This document shows positions 34,193 through 43,928 of a DNA stretch of 64,000 bases, piece by piece. The notes beneath the pieces are model-generated. The model searched no databases, was not told where the DNA came from, and worked only from the letters and a program-made list of their open reading frames with translations. How positions within the stretch are numbered: the first letter of the stretch is position 1; each line of letters begins with the position of its first letter. Made by a program: the position numbers and the translations under genes. The DNA lies in NCBI GenBank assembly GCA_002422425.1, contig DIVG01000073.1, forward strand, positions 197,167 to 261,166. The letters are read 5' to 3'. The DNA comes from Akkermansiaceae bacterium UBA6138 (GTDB lineage Bacteria > Verrucomicrobiota > Verrucomicrobiia > Verrucomicrobiales > DEV007).

Positions 34193-36346
34193 ATGTCATT
34201 TCATCGACTCCTCCTCCGCGCGATCCCCGTTCTTGCGTCTCTGCTTCATGCACCGCTCGTGGCGCAGTCCACCCCGGTCCGAGACAAAAACGTGGAGGCG
34301 CGCCTCATCTCCAGCCACAGCACGATTAGGGCGGGCGAACCTTTCACGATCGGGCTCCAGTTCACCATCGATCCGACCTGGCACACCTACTGGATCAATC
34401 CCGGGGAGACTGGTATCCCAACCTCGCTGAAGCTCGATCTGCCCGCCGGATTCACCGCCGGAGAGCTCCAGTTTCCCGTCCCGAAAAAGTTCATCACCGA
34501 CTACGGATTCGGTGTCCGCGAGGCCGGTTATGGATACGAAAGCTCCGTCGTGCACCCCGTCACGATCACCCCGCCGACGGATCTCAAGCCCGGCGAGACC
34601 ATTACCCTGTCAGGGCGGTCGGCCTTTCTCATGTGTGACCCGCACACCTGCATACCGGGCAAGGCGGACCTCTCCATCACCCTGCAAACCGGGACCGAAT
34701 CCGTCACCGCTCCCGAAAAAGGCGTGATCGACTTTTTTACTAACAAGCTCCCCAAAACAATCGAGGCTCCGCTGGCCGTCTCTCTTGAAGGCGAAAACGT
34801 CATCCTCAAGACCACGATTCCCGCAGGCACGCTCCCCGACGGGGCAAAACTCTATTTTTACCCGCTGCAGAACCTCGTCCTCGACGCCTTCGCCGATGCC
34901 GCAGTCACCGTAGCCGGTGATGCAATCACCATCAGCGGGACCAAACACGAGTCGCTCACCGCCGCCCCCGTCGAGTTCGCCGGACTCATTGTCGCCGCTA
35001 CCGGCACCGGCAGCTCCGGATTCCTCGTTTCCACCGCAGGCGCCACCGCCACCCCCGCGACGAGCGCCACGACAGAAGAACCCGCTTCGGAAAGCGGAGC
35101 AGAATCGGCCACCACGACCGAAAAACTGCCCTTCGGCGGGGGCATCCTCGGGATCGTCCTCGCGGCCTTCCTGGGCGGCATCATTCTGAACGTGATGCCC
35201 TGCGTCTTCCCCGTGATCTCGCTGAAGGTGATGTCCTTCGTCGGACTCGCCGGGGAAGACAAACGAAAGGTCCTCGCCCACTCACTCGTTTTCGCCCTCG
35301 GCATCCTCGTCTTTTTCTGGCTTCTCACCATCGCCATGCTCGTGCTCCGCAGTGTCGGCGGCGAGGACATTGGCTGGGGCGTGCAACTGCGCTACCCCGG
35401 CTTCGTCATCGGACTCATTTTCGTGATGGTCATCGTCGCGCTCAGTCTCTTCGGCGTCTTCGAAATCGGTGCCTCGATGACGGCGGTCGGAGGAGACCTC
35501 GCCAACAAGTCGGGTTACGCCGGCAGCTTCTGGAGTGGCGCCCTCGCCGTACTCCTTGCGACGCCGTGCACCGCACCGCTCATGGCTCCGGCGATCGGCT
35601 TTGCCCTCGCTGCACCCGCTCCGCTGATGTTCCTCGTCTTCACCAGCCTCGGACTCGGGCTCGCGGCACCTTATTTTATCTTCGCAATCTTCCCGAAACT
35701 GCTCGATCACCTCCCCGCGCCCGGTGCCTGGATGGAGACCTTCAAGCAGCTCATGGGCTTCCCCATGCTCGCGGTGGTCGTGTGGCTCACCGGCGTGCTC
35801 TCGAAGCAGCTCGACGTCGCCGGTCTGCAGTGGGCCCTGACCGCCGTGCTCTTCGTCGCCATCGCCGGCTGGATCATCGGACGCTTTGCCGGCTATGACC
35901 GCTCCACCGGTGTCCGCAATAAAGCCCGCATCGCCGCCGCGCTCGTCTTTCTGCTCTCCGTCGCCATAGCGTGGGAGGCCACCGCGAAAAAGGTCGCGCC
36001 GAGCTCCATCGACATTGCCGAAGTGATCGCAGGGCACCGGGCCGAAGGAAAACACGTCTTCGTCGACTTCACCGCCGAATGGTGCATCACCTGCAAGGTC
36101 AACAAACGCGTCGCGATCAACACCGCCGCAGTGCAGGAGGCATTCAAGTCAAACAACGTCGAGTTCGTCACCGCCGACTGGACTAACGAAGACCCCAGCA
36201 TCACGAAAGTCCTCGCCGAATTCGGCCGCTCCGGGGTGCCCTTTTATCTGCTCTATCCCGCCGATACGTCCAAGCCGCCGCTGCGTTTCGGAGACGGCAT
36301 CATCACCGCCGGTGATATTCTCGAGGCGATTGAGAAGCTGAAATAG
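34193..36346 (+). CDS. DsbD-like thiol:disulfide interchange protein
   Basis: 717 residues. Signal peptide (LLLRAIPVLASLLHAPLVAQ), a periplasmic N-terminal domain related to the DsbD alpha region (with CDPHTC), a linker rich in Thr/Ala/Glu, a membrane core of about eight helices (ILNVMPCVFPVISLKV and LLATPCTAPLMAPAIG hold the two membrane cysteines), and a C-terminal thioredoxin domain (FTAEWCITCKVNKR). The three cysteine pairs are those that relay electrons from cytoplasmic thioredoxin to periplasmic proteins. A likely electron source for the redoxins at 15078 and 59463. That link is inference. Confidence 0.9.
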   Translation: MSFHRLLLRAIPVLASLLHAPLVAQSTPVRDKNVEARLISSHSTIRAGEPFTIGLQFTIDPTWHTYWINPGETGIPTSLKLDLPAGFTAGELQFPVPKKFITDYGFGVREAGYGYESSVVHPVTITPPTDLKPGETITLSGRSAFLMCDPHTCIPGKADLSITLQTGTESVTAPEKGVIDFFTNKLPKTIEAPLAVSLEGENVILKTTIPAGTLPDGAKLYFYPLQNLVLDAFADAAVTVAGDAITISGTKHESLTAAPVEFAGLIVAATGTGSSGFLVSTAGATATPATSATTEEPASESGAESATTTEKLPFGGGILGIVLAAFLGGIILNVMPCVFPVISLKVMSFVGLAGEDKRKVLAHSLVFALGILVFFWLLTIAMLVLRSVGGEDIGWGVQLRYPGFVIGLIFVMVIVALSLFGVFEIGASMTAVGGDLANKSGYAGSFWSGALAVLLATPCTAPLMAPAIGFALAAPAPLMFLVFTSLGLGLAAPYFIFAIFPKLLDHLPAPGAWMETFKQLMGFPMLAVVVWLTGVLSKQLDVAGLQWALTAVLFVAIAGWIIGRFAGYDRSTGVRNKARIAAALVFLLSVAIAWEATAKKVAPSSIDIAEVIAGHRAEGKHVFVDFTAEWCITCKVNKRVAINTAAVQEAFKSNNVEFVTADWTNEDPSITKVLAEFGRSGVPFYLLYPADTSKPPLRFGDGIITAGDILEAIEKLK

Positions 36347-36351
36347 GAGTG

Positions 36352-36397
36352 GTGCGGGGATGATCGGCAGACAGCAATGTCTCCCCCCTTGCCGCAC
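36352..36397. terminator. Stem-loop between convergent dsbD-like and DUF1501 genes
   Basis: GTGCGG (36352-36357) pairs with CCGCAC (36392-36397), with a partly paired interior. It lies exactly between two converging stop codons. No T-run is present. Confidence 0.3.
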
Positions 36398-36402
36398 ATC
36401 GC

Positions 36403-37686
36403 TCACACAAAAAGCTCCCGTATCGGTGTGCCGCGATCAGTGATCGGAACGGGACGGTCGCCGTCAAAGAGGTCTCTCTGGTAATCGATTCCCAGCGCGT
36501 GATAGATCGTCGAATGCCAGTCCGGCACCGAGATAGGCCTCTCGAGAGGGACTTTGGAAGCCTCGTCGGTGACGCCGATGGCGCCTTTGTGCTTGAGACC
36601 GCCACCGGCCATGAGAACGCTGAAGACGGAGCCCTGATGACCGCGTCCCCCGCCCCCGTCAAACTCCGAAGGACGACCGAATTCGCCGGCCACACAGATG
36701 AGAGTCGTCTCGAGCAGACCGTGCGCTTCGAGGTCGTCCATCAGCGCACTAAGCGCCTGATCGAGTCCGCGGATGAGCTCGTGCTGTTTCACCTGACCGT
36801 CGTTGTGGGTGTCCCATCCCGTGCCGTTGGTGAAGTTCAAATTATCGAGAATCTCAACAAATCGCACGCCCTGCTGGACGAGCCGTCGTCCGAGAAGACA
36901 ACGCTGACCGAACTCTCCGCCGTAGCGCTGACGGAGTTCGGTGGGCTCGGACTTCAGATTGAAGGCCTCGCTGAAGGCCCCGCTCGCGAGAGCGCGACTC
37001 TCGTCGATGAGAGTGTCGTACTTCACGACCGGATCGTCATCACTGCGCGTCTCGCGGACGGTCTCTCGCACCTTTCCGAGGAGGGCGTCACGTCGCGCCT
37101 GACGTTCGTCGGTGACGTCGGGCGCGCGGGTCAGACCGGCGGGACCTTTTTCGGTATCGAGCAGGTAAAGGTAGCTGTGCTTTGCCCCGAGGAAGCCGGC
37201 TCCGCGCGAAACGCTGGGATATCCGGCGAGGACGTAGGCCGGGACACCTTCCTGCCCGGCTCCAAGTTCGTGCGAAATGACGGACCCGATCGAGGGATAC
37301 ACGACCGTTCCGCTGACGGGTCGTCCCGTATGCATGAAGTTCACCGCCGCCGCGTGTTCGTCGATGACGTCGTGACTCACCGTCCGCAGAACAGTGGCAC
37401 GATCCATGCGTTTCGCGAGTTCGGGAAGATACTCACAGAGCTGCACTCCCGGCACGACCGTGTCGATGGCGGGATAGGCACTGCCGGCTTTCTTCGTCGC
37501 AGGGTCCCCGAGCGGCTTCGGGTCAAAGGTATCGACCTGGGCAGGACCGCCTCCAAGCCAGAGGAGGATGCAGGCCTGCGCCTTACCCCCGGGAAAGTCC
37601 GCCTCGCCACCGGCGGCGAGAAGCGGCTCAATCCCGCCAAGAGCGGCGAGCATTGCGGAGTGTTCGATAAATTGGCGGCGTTCCAT
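36403..37686 (-). CDS. DUF1501 family protein
   Basis: 427 residues. The N-terminus (MERRQFIEHSAMLAALGG) resembles a Tat signal with Arg-Arg, although the hydrophobic stretch is short. DUF1501 hallmarks are WLGGGPAQVDTFDPKP, GWDTHNDGQVKQHE and VAGEFGR, which place it in the alkaline-phosphatase-like superfamily of PVC bacteria. In those genomes DUF1501 genes usually follow a large DUF1553/DUF1549 cytochrome partner; none is beside this one. Function is unproven. The ATG at 37686 begins the signal; upstream in-frame codons lie in unrelated sequence. Confidence 0.9.
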   Translation of the reverse strand: MERRQFIEHSAMLAALGGIEPLLAAGGEADFPGGKAQACILLWLGGGPAQVDTFDPKPLGDPATKKAGSAYPAIDTVVPGVQLCEYLPELAKRMDRATVLRTVSHDVIDEHAAAVNFMHTGRPVSGTVVYPSIGSVISHELGAGQEGVPAYVLAGYPSVSRGAGFLGAKHSYLYLLDTEKGPAGLTRAPDVTDERQARRDALLGKVRETVRETRSDDDPVVKYDTLIDESRALASGAFSEAFNLKSEPTELRQRYGGEFGQRCLLGRRLVQQGVRFVEILDNLNFTNGTGWDTHNDGQVKQHELIRGLDQALSALMDDLEAHGLLETTLICVAGEFGRPSEFDGGGGRGHQGSVFSVLMAGGGLKHKGAIGVTDEASKVPLERPISVPDWHSTIYHALGIDYQRDLFDGDRPVPITDRGTPIRELFV

Positions 37687-37838
37687 AGGTGAAGCGGAGA
37701 TCGGTGATGGACATGTTAGGGAGGAGTCCATCATCCACCTCGAGACCGGCCGCAGAGCAGGCACGTCGGGAAGGTGCTGAGGAGCCGGAATGAGGAAGTG
37801 GCGTCGCCTGCGTAATTTAGACCTTTTCGCGCCCCCCT

Positions 37839-40622
37839 TCAACCCGCCAGGATCTGCTCCAGCACGTAGGGGAGGATGCCGCCCGCATTGTAGTAGTCCA
37901 CTTCGGCCGGGGTATCGAGACGCACTTTGAGCGGGATCTCAAGACTGGTCCCGTCGCTGAGATGGGCCACGAGGGTCGCGGTCTGCATGGGCTTCAACTC
38001 ACCGGCGATGCCGACGATGTCGAAGGTGGCCTCGGCGAGGTCCTTGACCTTGTCGTAGTGGGCCGGATCGGCAAAGTTCAGGGGCAGCACGCCCATCCCG
38101 ATGAGGTTGGAGCGGTGGATACGCTCGAAGGACTTCGTGACCACGGCGCTGACACCAAGGAGACGGGTGCCCTTGGCGGCCCAGTCACGCGAGGATCCCA
38201 TCCCGTAGTCGGACCCTCCGATGATGACGAGGGGCGTGCCCTCGGCCTGATAGGCCATTGAGGCATTGTAGATGAAGGTGGGCTTGGCTCCGGCCGCTGC
38301 CGAGATCGTGGTGTCGGGAGCGGCGACGTCGGAAGCACCGAAGTACTGGGTGTAGCCGCCCTCGACTCCGGGGCACATCAGGTTCTTGATGCGGACGTTC
38401 GCGAAGGTGCCGCGGGTCATGACGCGGTCATTACCGCGGCGGGCGCCATAGGAGTTGAAAGAGGCTTTCTCGACTCCGTTCGCGAGGAGATACTGACCGG
38501 CGGGCGAGGTCTCCTTGATCGATCCGGCCGGGGAGATGTGGTCGGTCGTGACGGAGTCGCCGAAGATGCCGAGGGGGCGGGCCCCGACGATGTCTTCGCT
38601 ACCGCCGACCTTGCTCTCGAAGAAGGGAGGCGACTGCACGTAGGTGGATTTTTCATCCCAGGTGTAGGTCGCGCCGGTCGTGCCGTCGATCTCGCCCCAC
38701 TTGGGATTGGCGGTGTCGACGTTGCCATAGAGTTTCGCATAAACCTCGGGCTTGAGCGCGCTCGCGAGCTGAGCGCGGATCTCGGCCTGCGAAGGCCACA
38801 CGTCGGCGAGGAAGACGGGGTTGCCGTCGACGTCATTGCCGAGCGGCTCGCTCGTGAGGTCGATATCGACGCGTCCGGCGAGGGCGTAAGCGACGACGAG
38901 GGGCGGTGACATGAGGAAGTTCGCCCGGATCGAGCCGTGGACGCGGGCCTCGAAGTTGCGGTTGCCGGAAAGAACCGAGGCACAGACGAGGTCGCCCTGC
39001 TTGATCGCGTCTTCGATCGCGGGGTGGAGCGGGCCGCTGTTGCCGATACAGGTGGTGCAGCCGTAGCCGACCGTTTCAAAACCGAGTTTGTCGAGCTCGG
39101 TCTGAAGTCCGGTGGCCTCGAGGTAGTCGGTCACGACACGCGAGCCCGGCCCGAGGGAGGTCTTCACGAAGGGAGCGACAGTGAGGCCTTTTTCGTTGGC
39201 CTTTTTCGCGACGAGTCCGGCCGCGAGCATGACACTCGGGTTCGAAGTGTTCGTGCAGCTCGTGATCGCGGCAATGAGGACGCTGCCGTGCCTGAGCTGA
39301 GTATCGACGTCGAGGGCGGTGATGGTTTCACCGGCAACGAGCGGATTCTCAAATTCCCCGGCGGGCGAGTTGAGGTGGAGCGGGATGGAAATGCCGCGAT
39401 TGGCGGGATCGAGACCGAAACCGCCGGCACTAACGGGGGCGGCGTAGAGCTGGTTGAATTTATTGCCGAGCTGCGGCACGTCGATACGGTCCTGGGGACG
39501 TTTCGGACCCGCGACGGCGGGCACGATTGTGGACAGGTCGAGCTCGAGCAGGTCGGTGTAGTCACACTCGTCCTTGTCGGGAATGCCGAAAAGATTCTGC
39601 GCCTTGTAATAATTCTCCACCGTGGTGCAGAGCTCTTCGGAACGGCCGGTCCCGCGGAGGTAGTTGATCGTCTCATCATCCACCGGGAAGAAGCCCATTG
39701 TGGCGCCGTACTCGGGAGCCATGTTCGCGATCGTGGCACGGTCAGGGAGAGAAAGAGCGGTGGCTCCGGGGCCGAAGAACTCAACAAACTTACCGACGAC
39801 TCCGTGGGCACGAAGAATCTCGGTGACACGAAGAGTGAGGTCGGTCGCGGTGACACCCTCGGCAAGAGCGCCGTGGAGGTAAACACCGACGACTTCGGGC
39901 ACAAGGAAGGTGACGGGCTGGCCGAGCATGCCGGCCTCGGCTTCGATCCCGCCGACGCCCCAGCCGACGACGCCGAGGCCGTTGATCATGGTCGTGTGCG
40001 AATCCGTCCCGACGAGGGTGTCAGGATAATAGACGCCGTCTTTGGAAAATACTCCTTTGGCGAGATACTCGAGGTTGACCTGGTGCACGATCCCGATGCC
40101 CGGAGGCACGACCGAGAAGGTCTCGAAGGCCTGCTGGCCCCATTTCAGGAATTCGTAGCGCTCGCGGTTGCGGATGAACTCGATCGCCATGTTACGGTCA
40201 AGCGCGGCCTGGGAACCGGAGAAATCGACCTGGACGGAGTGGTCGACGACGAGATCGACCGGAACGAGCGGCTCGACTTTGGCAGCGGAGGCTCCGCGGG
40301 CGACAGCGGCGTCACGCATCGCCGCGATGTCGACGAGGAGCGGCACCCCGGTGAAGTCCTGCAGGACGATGCGGGCCACGGTGAAAGGAATCTCGTATTC
40401 GCCCGGTGCCTTCGCATTCCAGTTCGCGAGATTTCTGACATCGATCTCACTGACCTTGCGTCCGTCGATGTTGCGCAATACCGATTCCAGGACGATGCGG
40501 ATACTGACGGGGAGACGGCTGAGATTCGCGGCAACACCGGCTTCGGCCAACGCGGGCAGCGAGTAAAATTTCCCTTCGGCTCCGGAACCGGTGGTGAAAG
40601 AACGGACAACGTCAAAACTCAT
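37839..40622 (-). CDS. acnA: Aconitate hydratase A
   Basis: 927-residue TCA-cycle enzyme interconverting citrate and isocitrate. The [4Fe-4S] cysteines are in SCTNTSNPSV and GCTTCIGNSG, and the swivel domain has GSSRDWAAKG. The order of domains and the length match AcnA/IRP1-type aconitase rather than AcnB. The ATG at 40622 starts SFDVVRSFTTGSG, typical of the family; longer in-frame extensions are not conserved. Upstream is the Uma2 gene with a 169-bp gap. Confidence 0.96.
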   Translation of the reverse strand: MSFDVVRSFTTGSGAEGKFYSLPALAEAGVAANLSRLPVSIRIVLESVLRNIDGRKVSEIDVRNLANWNAKAPGEYEIPFTVARIVLQDFTGVPLLVDIAAMRDAAVARGASAAKVEPLVPVDLVVDHSVQVDFSGSQAALDRNMAIEFIRNRERYEFLKWGQQAFETFSVVPPGIGIVHQVNLEYLAKGVFSKDGVYYPDTLVGTDSHTTMINGLGVVGWGVGGIEAEAGMLGQPVTFLVPEVVGVYLHGALAEGVTATDLTLRVTEILRAHGVVGKFVEFFGPGATALSLPDRATIANMAPEYGATMGFFPVDDETINYLRGTGRSEELCTTVENYYKAQNLFGIPDKDECDYTDLLELDLSTIVPAVAGPKRPQDRIDVPQLGNKFNQLYAAPVSAGGFGLDPANRGISIPLHLNSPAGEFENPLVAGETITALDVDTQLRHGSVLIAAITSCTNTSNPSVMLAAGLVAKKANEKGLTVAPFVKTSLGPGSRVVTDYLEATGLQTELDKLGFETVGYGCTTCIGNSGPLHPAIEDAIKQGDLVCASVLSGNRNFEARVHGSIRANFLMSPPLVVAYALAGRVDIDLTSEPLGNDVDGNPVFLADVWPSQAEIRAQLASALKPEVYAKLYGNVDTANPKWGEIDGTTGATYTWDEKSTYVQSPPFFESKVGGSEDIVGARPLGIFGDSVTTDHISPAGSIKETSPAGQYLLANGVEKASFNSYGARRGNDRVMTRGTFANVRIKNLMCPGVEGGYTQYFGASDVAAPDTTISAAAGAKPTFIYNASMAYQAEGTPLVIIGGSDYGMGSSRDWAAKGTRLLGVSAVVTKSFERIHRSNLIGMGVLPLNFADPAHYDKVKDLAEATFDIVGIAGELKPMQTATLVAHLSDGTSLEIPLKVRLDTPAEVDYYNAGGILPYVLEQILAG

Positions 40623-40791
40623 CTTTTCAGGTCGATTTACAAATTTCAGAATGGCGCAATCCCCGTCTGATCTCCGGACCGGACGGGGTGGAGTGACCGT
40701 ACGAACCCTGTTGACCCGCGCGAGCGGCAGCATCCGGACGATTTCGCCCCAATCTGTAAAGCACGATGCGCGCCGGTTCAACAAAGGGTTT

Positions 40792-41328
40792 TTAGACAAA
40801 AAGCGGGGCCACTTCGAGTTGCAGGACGCAGCCGGGATGAATTTCGAAGGGATCTTCGGGCGGGAGTTCGCGATAGGCCCCGTCCGGGTCGAGCGAGAGG
40901 AGCAGAGCGGAGCGGTCTTCGGGATCGAGAATCAGGTAAAACGGGACGCCGTTGGCCGCGTAAAGGTCGCGTTTGGCGACGAGGTCCTTTTGCCGCGTCG
41001 AGGGCGATAGAATCGCGGCGGCGAACTCGGGGCGACGCTCGACCCACTGTCCGGTCGGCTTTTCGCAGACGACCATGAAATCGGGACGGACGACGGTGGT
41101 CGCATCGACGTGCCAGTCGCTTTCATAAATGGCGACACACTTGCCGGGAAATGGCTCCTTGTGGAGAACAGTCTTCAATTGAAAGAAGAGGTTACCGGCA
41201 ATGGCCTGATGAAAAAAATTCGGTGCAGGCGACATCGCTACGGGAATCCCGTCCCATAATTCCCAGTCCCCTTCCCACAGAAGGTAGTCCTCGATACAAT
41301 AGTTCGGTTTGTAGAAGACGGCGGCCAT
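40792..41328 (-). CDS. Uma2 (DUF820) family endonuclease-like protein
   Basis: 178 residues. The restriction-endonuclease-like fold of Uma2 is suggested by YELWDG-type start (here WELWDGIPVAMSPAPN), the acidic VVRPDFMVVC, the EILSPSTR equivalent (AAILSPSTRQKD), a Lys in LVAKRDLYAANGV, and FYLILDPEDRS. These families are expanded in cyanobacteria and some PVC bacteria; no biological role is established. A single copy is seen here. It starts at an ATG six bases after a TAGATT -10-like box. It is upstream of acnA. Confidence 0.88.
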   Translation of the reverse strand: MAAVFYKPNYCIEDYLLWEGDWELWDGIPVAMSPAPNFFHQAIAGNLFFQLKTVLHKEPFPGKCVAIYESDWHVDATTVVRPDFMVVCEKPTGQWVERRPEFAAAILSPSTRQKDLVAKRDLYAANGVPFYLILDPEDRSALLLSLDPDGAYRELPPEDPFEIHPGCVLQLEVAPLFV

Positions 41329-41356
41329 GGCGGGAATCTACAGCATCCCCCTCCAC

Positions 41357-41385
41357 AAAAAAAGCCCGGATCGCTCCGGGCTTTT
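41357..41385 (-). terminator. Strong rho-independent terminator after the peroxiredoxin gene
   Basis: AAAAGCCCGGA (41360-41370) and TCCGGGCTTTT (41375-41385) form a perfect 11-bp stem around TCGC, with a run of seven T on the reverse strand. It terminates the leftward peroxiredoxin transcript and separates it from the Uma2 gene. Confidence 0.9.
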
Positions 41386-41407
41386 CGTGAAAACGCCGAC
41401 CAGTCGA

Positions 41408-41902
41408 TCAGCCGAGCTCTTTGAGTCTCGCTTTGATCGCCTCGAAGTTCGGCATCTCGCCCGGGTTGTCGTTACTCTCGGAATACTGAACGATCCCGGC
41501 GCTGTCGATGATGAAGGCGGAACGCTTCGGCACGCCGCCCATGGGGAGATTTTTATCGGGGAGGAAACTCTTGTAGGCGACGTCGTAGGCTTTGGCCACC
41601 TCGTGCTCGTAATCGCTCAGGAGAGTGATCTCGATGCCTTCTTTTTCTTTCCAGTTCTGCTGGGCGAACGGATTGTCGCCACTGATGCCGTAGACCTTCG
41701 CATTGAGATCGGCATATTCGGAGAGCTCGCTCGTGACCGAGCAGAACTCTTTCGTGCAACCGCCGGTGAAGGCCATGGGGACAAAAAGGAGGAGGAGGTT
41801 GCCGTCTCCGAGGAGGTTCATGAGTCTGACGGTCTCGGGGCCGTCGGCGCCGATGGTGGTCAGTTCGAAATCGGGTGCGTTGGTGCCTAGAGGAATAGCC
41901 AT
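41408..41902 (-). CDS. Peroxiredoxin (AhpC/TSA family, AhpE-like)
   Basis: 164-residue cytoplasmic thiol peroxidase reducing hydroperoxides. The peroxidatic Cys is in FTGGCTKEFC (family FTxxCTxE). A second Cys four residues on could act as an atypical resolving residue. No signal sequence is present. The C-terminal part (GGVPKRSAFIIDSAGIV) completes the thioredoxin fold. Monocistronic, with a strong terminator behind it. The closest named types are AhpE and bacterioferritin-comigratory relatives; exact subclass is uncertain. Confidence 0.9.
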   Translation of the reverse strand: MAIPLGTNAPDFELTTIGADGPETVRLMNLLGDGNLLLLFVPMAFTGGCTKEFCSVTSELSEYADLNAKVYGISGDNPFAQQNWKEKEGIEITLLSDYEHEVAKAYDVAYKSFLPDKNLPMGGVPKRSAFIIDSAGIVQYSESNDNPGEMPNFEAIKARLKELG

Positions 41903-41997
41903 GTGGAATAGTGGATTTAAGGGAGTTGTACGGTCATCCGGATGAATTTTAACCGCTCATAGTAGGGTAAAGGATGGGGCGGGCGGGTCAAGGCGAT

Positions 41998-42687
41998 TCA
42001 CTCCCCGGGATCGTCACGCACCTTCGTCTCGACAACAAGCTGGCCGGCCTCGCCGTAAACGGCTCCGAGAGACGCGATGTGCGCTTTGACGGCCTCGTTC
42101 TCCGGATCGAGTTTGAAAAAGTCGAGCGCCTTATAGTTGTCGACGAATCCGGACGGCATCTCGCCCGTCGCGGGACGAATGTCTTTGACCTTGAACGCAA
42201 CGGTGCGGGCGCGAACTTCGGGCTCGAGGATAAAAGTGGCATTGAGATAGCGTAACCCTTTGTCGAAAATACCCTTTCGCATGGGCTGCGCCATCGCCGC
42301 GACGATGCCCTCGGGCCCGATGCTCTCGACCGAGGTATTGCCGCGAAAATCTTTCGCCACCTCGAAGGTCGCGATAATCCGGTTCAAATCTTCAGCCGTG
42401 AAAAGGATGCGTTCGGCCCGGTTCTCCCTGACCGCAGTGGCGACGAGATCGAGCTTGGCCCTGACGGCGTCGATGGCGGCGGGGGTTGGCTCGACGACAG
42501 GGAGCTCGGCGGGCGTATCCTGCGTGAACGTGCCGATGGCACGATTCTGATACGTACCGATGACGGTGTAGAGGATGATGAGGCCGCCGAAAACAAAAAC
42601 GATCGCTCCGAGAATGAGACAACCGGGTATCGGGGACCCTCGCAGGGCGGCGCGGGAATCTTCGGGGATCGTTTCTTCGTCTGGCAT
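41998..42687 (-). CDS. Single-pass membrane protein of unknown function
   Basis: 229 residues. An acidic N-terminal tail (MPDEETIPEDSRAA) precedes one membrane helix (CLILGAIVFVFGGLIILYTVIG), giving an N-in/C-out topology. The extracytoplasmic ~180 residues are mixed alpha/beta (FTAEDLNRIIATFEVAKDFRG, FKVKDIRPATGEM) with no recognised motif. Leftward, 95 bp upstream of the peroxiredoxin gene on the same strand. It may be a lineage-specific envelope protein. Confidence 0.65.
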   Translation of the reverse strand: MPDEETIPEDSRAALRGSPIPGCLILGAIVFVFGGLIILYTVIGTYQNRAIGTFTQDTPAELPVVEPTPAAIDAVRAKLDLVATAVRENRAERILFTAEDLNRIIATFEVAKDFRGNTSVESIGPEGIVAAMAQPMRKGIFDKGLRYLNATFILEPEVRARTVAFKVKDIRPATGEMPSGFVDNYKALDFFKLDPENEAVKAHIASLGAVYGEAGQLVVETKVRDDPGE

Positions 42688-42898
42688 GTCGGGACTTTGG
42701 CTTCGACCCGCGAAAACGCAAAGTCCGATTTCCCGAACCCGTCCCCGCGCCAGCCTTGCGCATCAAGACTCAACCATCAGAAAAATAGCTGATCTCCAGC
42801 AGATTCAGGGAGAAACAAAAAGGGGCCATATCCTGTTTCCGATTTCAGTCTCCCCCCGCCCCACCAGAACCGCGCGCCGTCCCGCCTACCGATCCGCG

Positions 42899-42927
42899 TT
42901 GACAGGCCATGCGGCACGCGATAAAAC
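42899..42927 (+). promoter_or_regulatory. Sigma-70-type promoter of the orphan permease gene
   Basis: TTGACA (42899-42904, perfect consensus), 17-base spacer and TAAAAC (42922-42927). Transcription should start near 42934, giving a leader of about ten bases before the ATG at 42945. Confidence 0.6.
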
Positions 42928-42944
42928 CTGACACATTCTCCTGC

Positions 42945-43928
42945 ATGAAGCGCACCCTCGGCATCTTCACTCTCCTCGTTGTTGTCTACTTCGCCACTTG
43001 GCTGATGAGCGATCTTCTCACGGGCCGGCAGAGTTTTCTCTCCCCTTTCAATCAGGAAAATCTCCTGCGGCGGACCGCCCTTTTCGGAATCATCGGGGTC
43101 GGCGTTGCTTTTGTCATCATAACCGGCGGGATCGACCTTTCGATCGGATCCGTTGTCTGCCTCATCGGAGTCGGCTTTCCCTGGCTCGCGGTGCAGATGG
43201 GGCAGCCGCTCTGGCTCGCGCTGCCGCTGGCGCTCGTCATCTCGATCCTCATCGGTCTGGCCCACGGACTCCTCATTACGAAGATGAGGCTGCAGCCCTT
43301 TGTCGTGACACTGTGCGGGTTGCTCATTTACCGGGGGATCACGCGAGGTTTTACGAACGATCAGACGGCCGGTTTTCATAGTGAGCTGAAAGGCCTGCGG
43401 TGGCTCGCCAACGGGGAGATCCCGATCACCGACTCCTTCGGCCTGCCCGTGCCGTGCCTTATCCTCGCGATCGTTGCTCTGCTCGCGGGCCTCTTTCTCA
43501 ACCGTACGGTCTACGGCCGTTATCTCCTCGCCCTCGGGAATAATGAAGAGGCGGCGCGCTTCAGCGGGATAAACACGGATCGTATGACCATTCTTGCCTA
43601 CCTGATCTGTTCGTTTCTCGCCGGGCTGGGCGGACTGCTTTTTGTCCTCGACACGAACTCGGCCCAGCCGGTCGATTTCGGCAATTTCTATGAACTCTTC
43701 GCGATTGCCGCCGCCGTTCTCGGGGGGTGCAGCCTGCGCGGCGGTTCCGGCACAATCATCGGAGTGATCATTGGCACGGCACTTATCCAGCTGCTGCGCA
43801 ATATGATCACTCTTGTTGACGAAATCCCGCAAAATATCGAATTCGCGGTGATAGGAGCCGTCATTCTCGCAGGAGTAATCGGGGACGAATTCGCGAAACG
43901 TTACCTCGCGAAACGTCAGCGAACCTGA
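42945..43928 (+). CDS. RbsC-type ABC sugar transporter permease (orphan)
   Basis: 327-residue inner-membrane protein with about nine to ten hydrophobic segments. Family marks: TGGIDLSIGSVVCL near residue 60 (the RbsC/XylH signature), GLLITKMRLQPFVVTL, GNNEEAARFSGINTDRM, and AVLGGCSLRGGSGTIIG near the C-terminus. By family it forms the pore of a ribose/xylose-type importer. No RbsA ATPase or RbsB binding protein is next to it, so partners must be encoded elsewhere. The ATG at 42945 follows the promoter; an ATG at 42909 lies inside it and is rejected. Confidence 0.9.
   Translation: MKRTLGIFTLLVVVYFATWLMSDLLTGRQSFLSPFNQENLLRRTALFGIIGVGVAFVIITGGIDLSIGSVVCLIGVGFPWLAVQMGQPLWLALPLALVISILIGLAHGLLITKMRLQPFVVTLCGLLIYRGITRGFTNDQTAGFHSELKGLRWLANGEIPITDSFGLPVPCLILAIVALLAGLFLNRTVYGRYLLALGNNEEAARFSGINTDRMTILAYLICSFLAGLGGLLFVLDTNSAQPVDFGNFYELFAIAAAVLGGCSLRGGSGTIIGVIIGTALIQLLRNMITLVDEIPQNIEFAVIGAVILAGVIGDEFAKRYLAKRQRT

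Noticed and set aside
36499..37692. 397-codon open frame opposite the DUF1501 gene
   Set aside because: DUF1501 hallmarks lie on the reverse strand; this is its shadow.
38937..40670. 577-codon open frame opposite acnA
   Set aside because: Low-complexity Asp/Glu/Gly-rich translation mirroring aconitase codons; aconitase motifs are complete on the other strand.
42899..42947. ATG at 42909 as permease start
   Set aside because: It lies between the -35 and -10 boxes of a good promoter, so it would not be transcribed.
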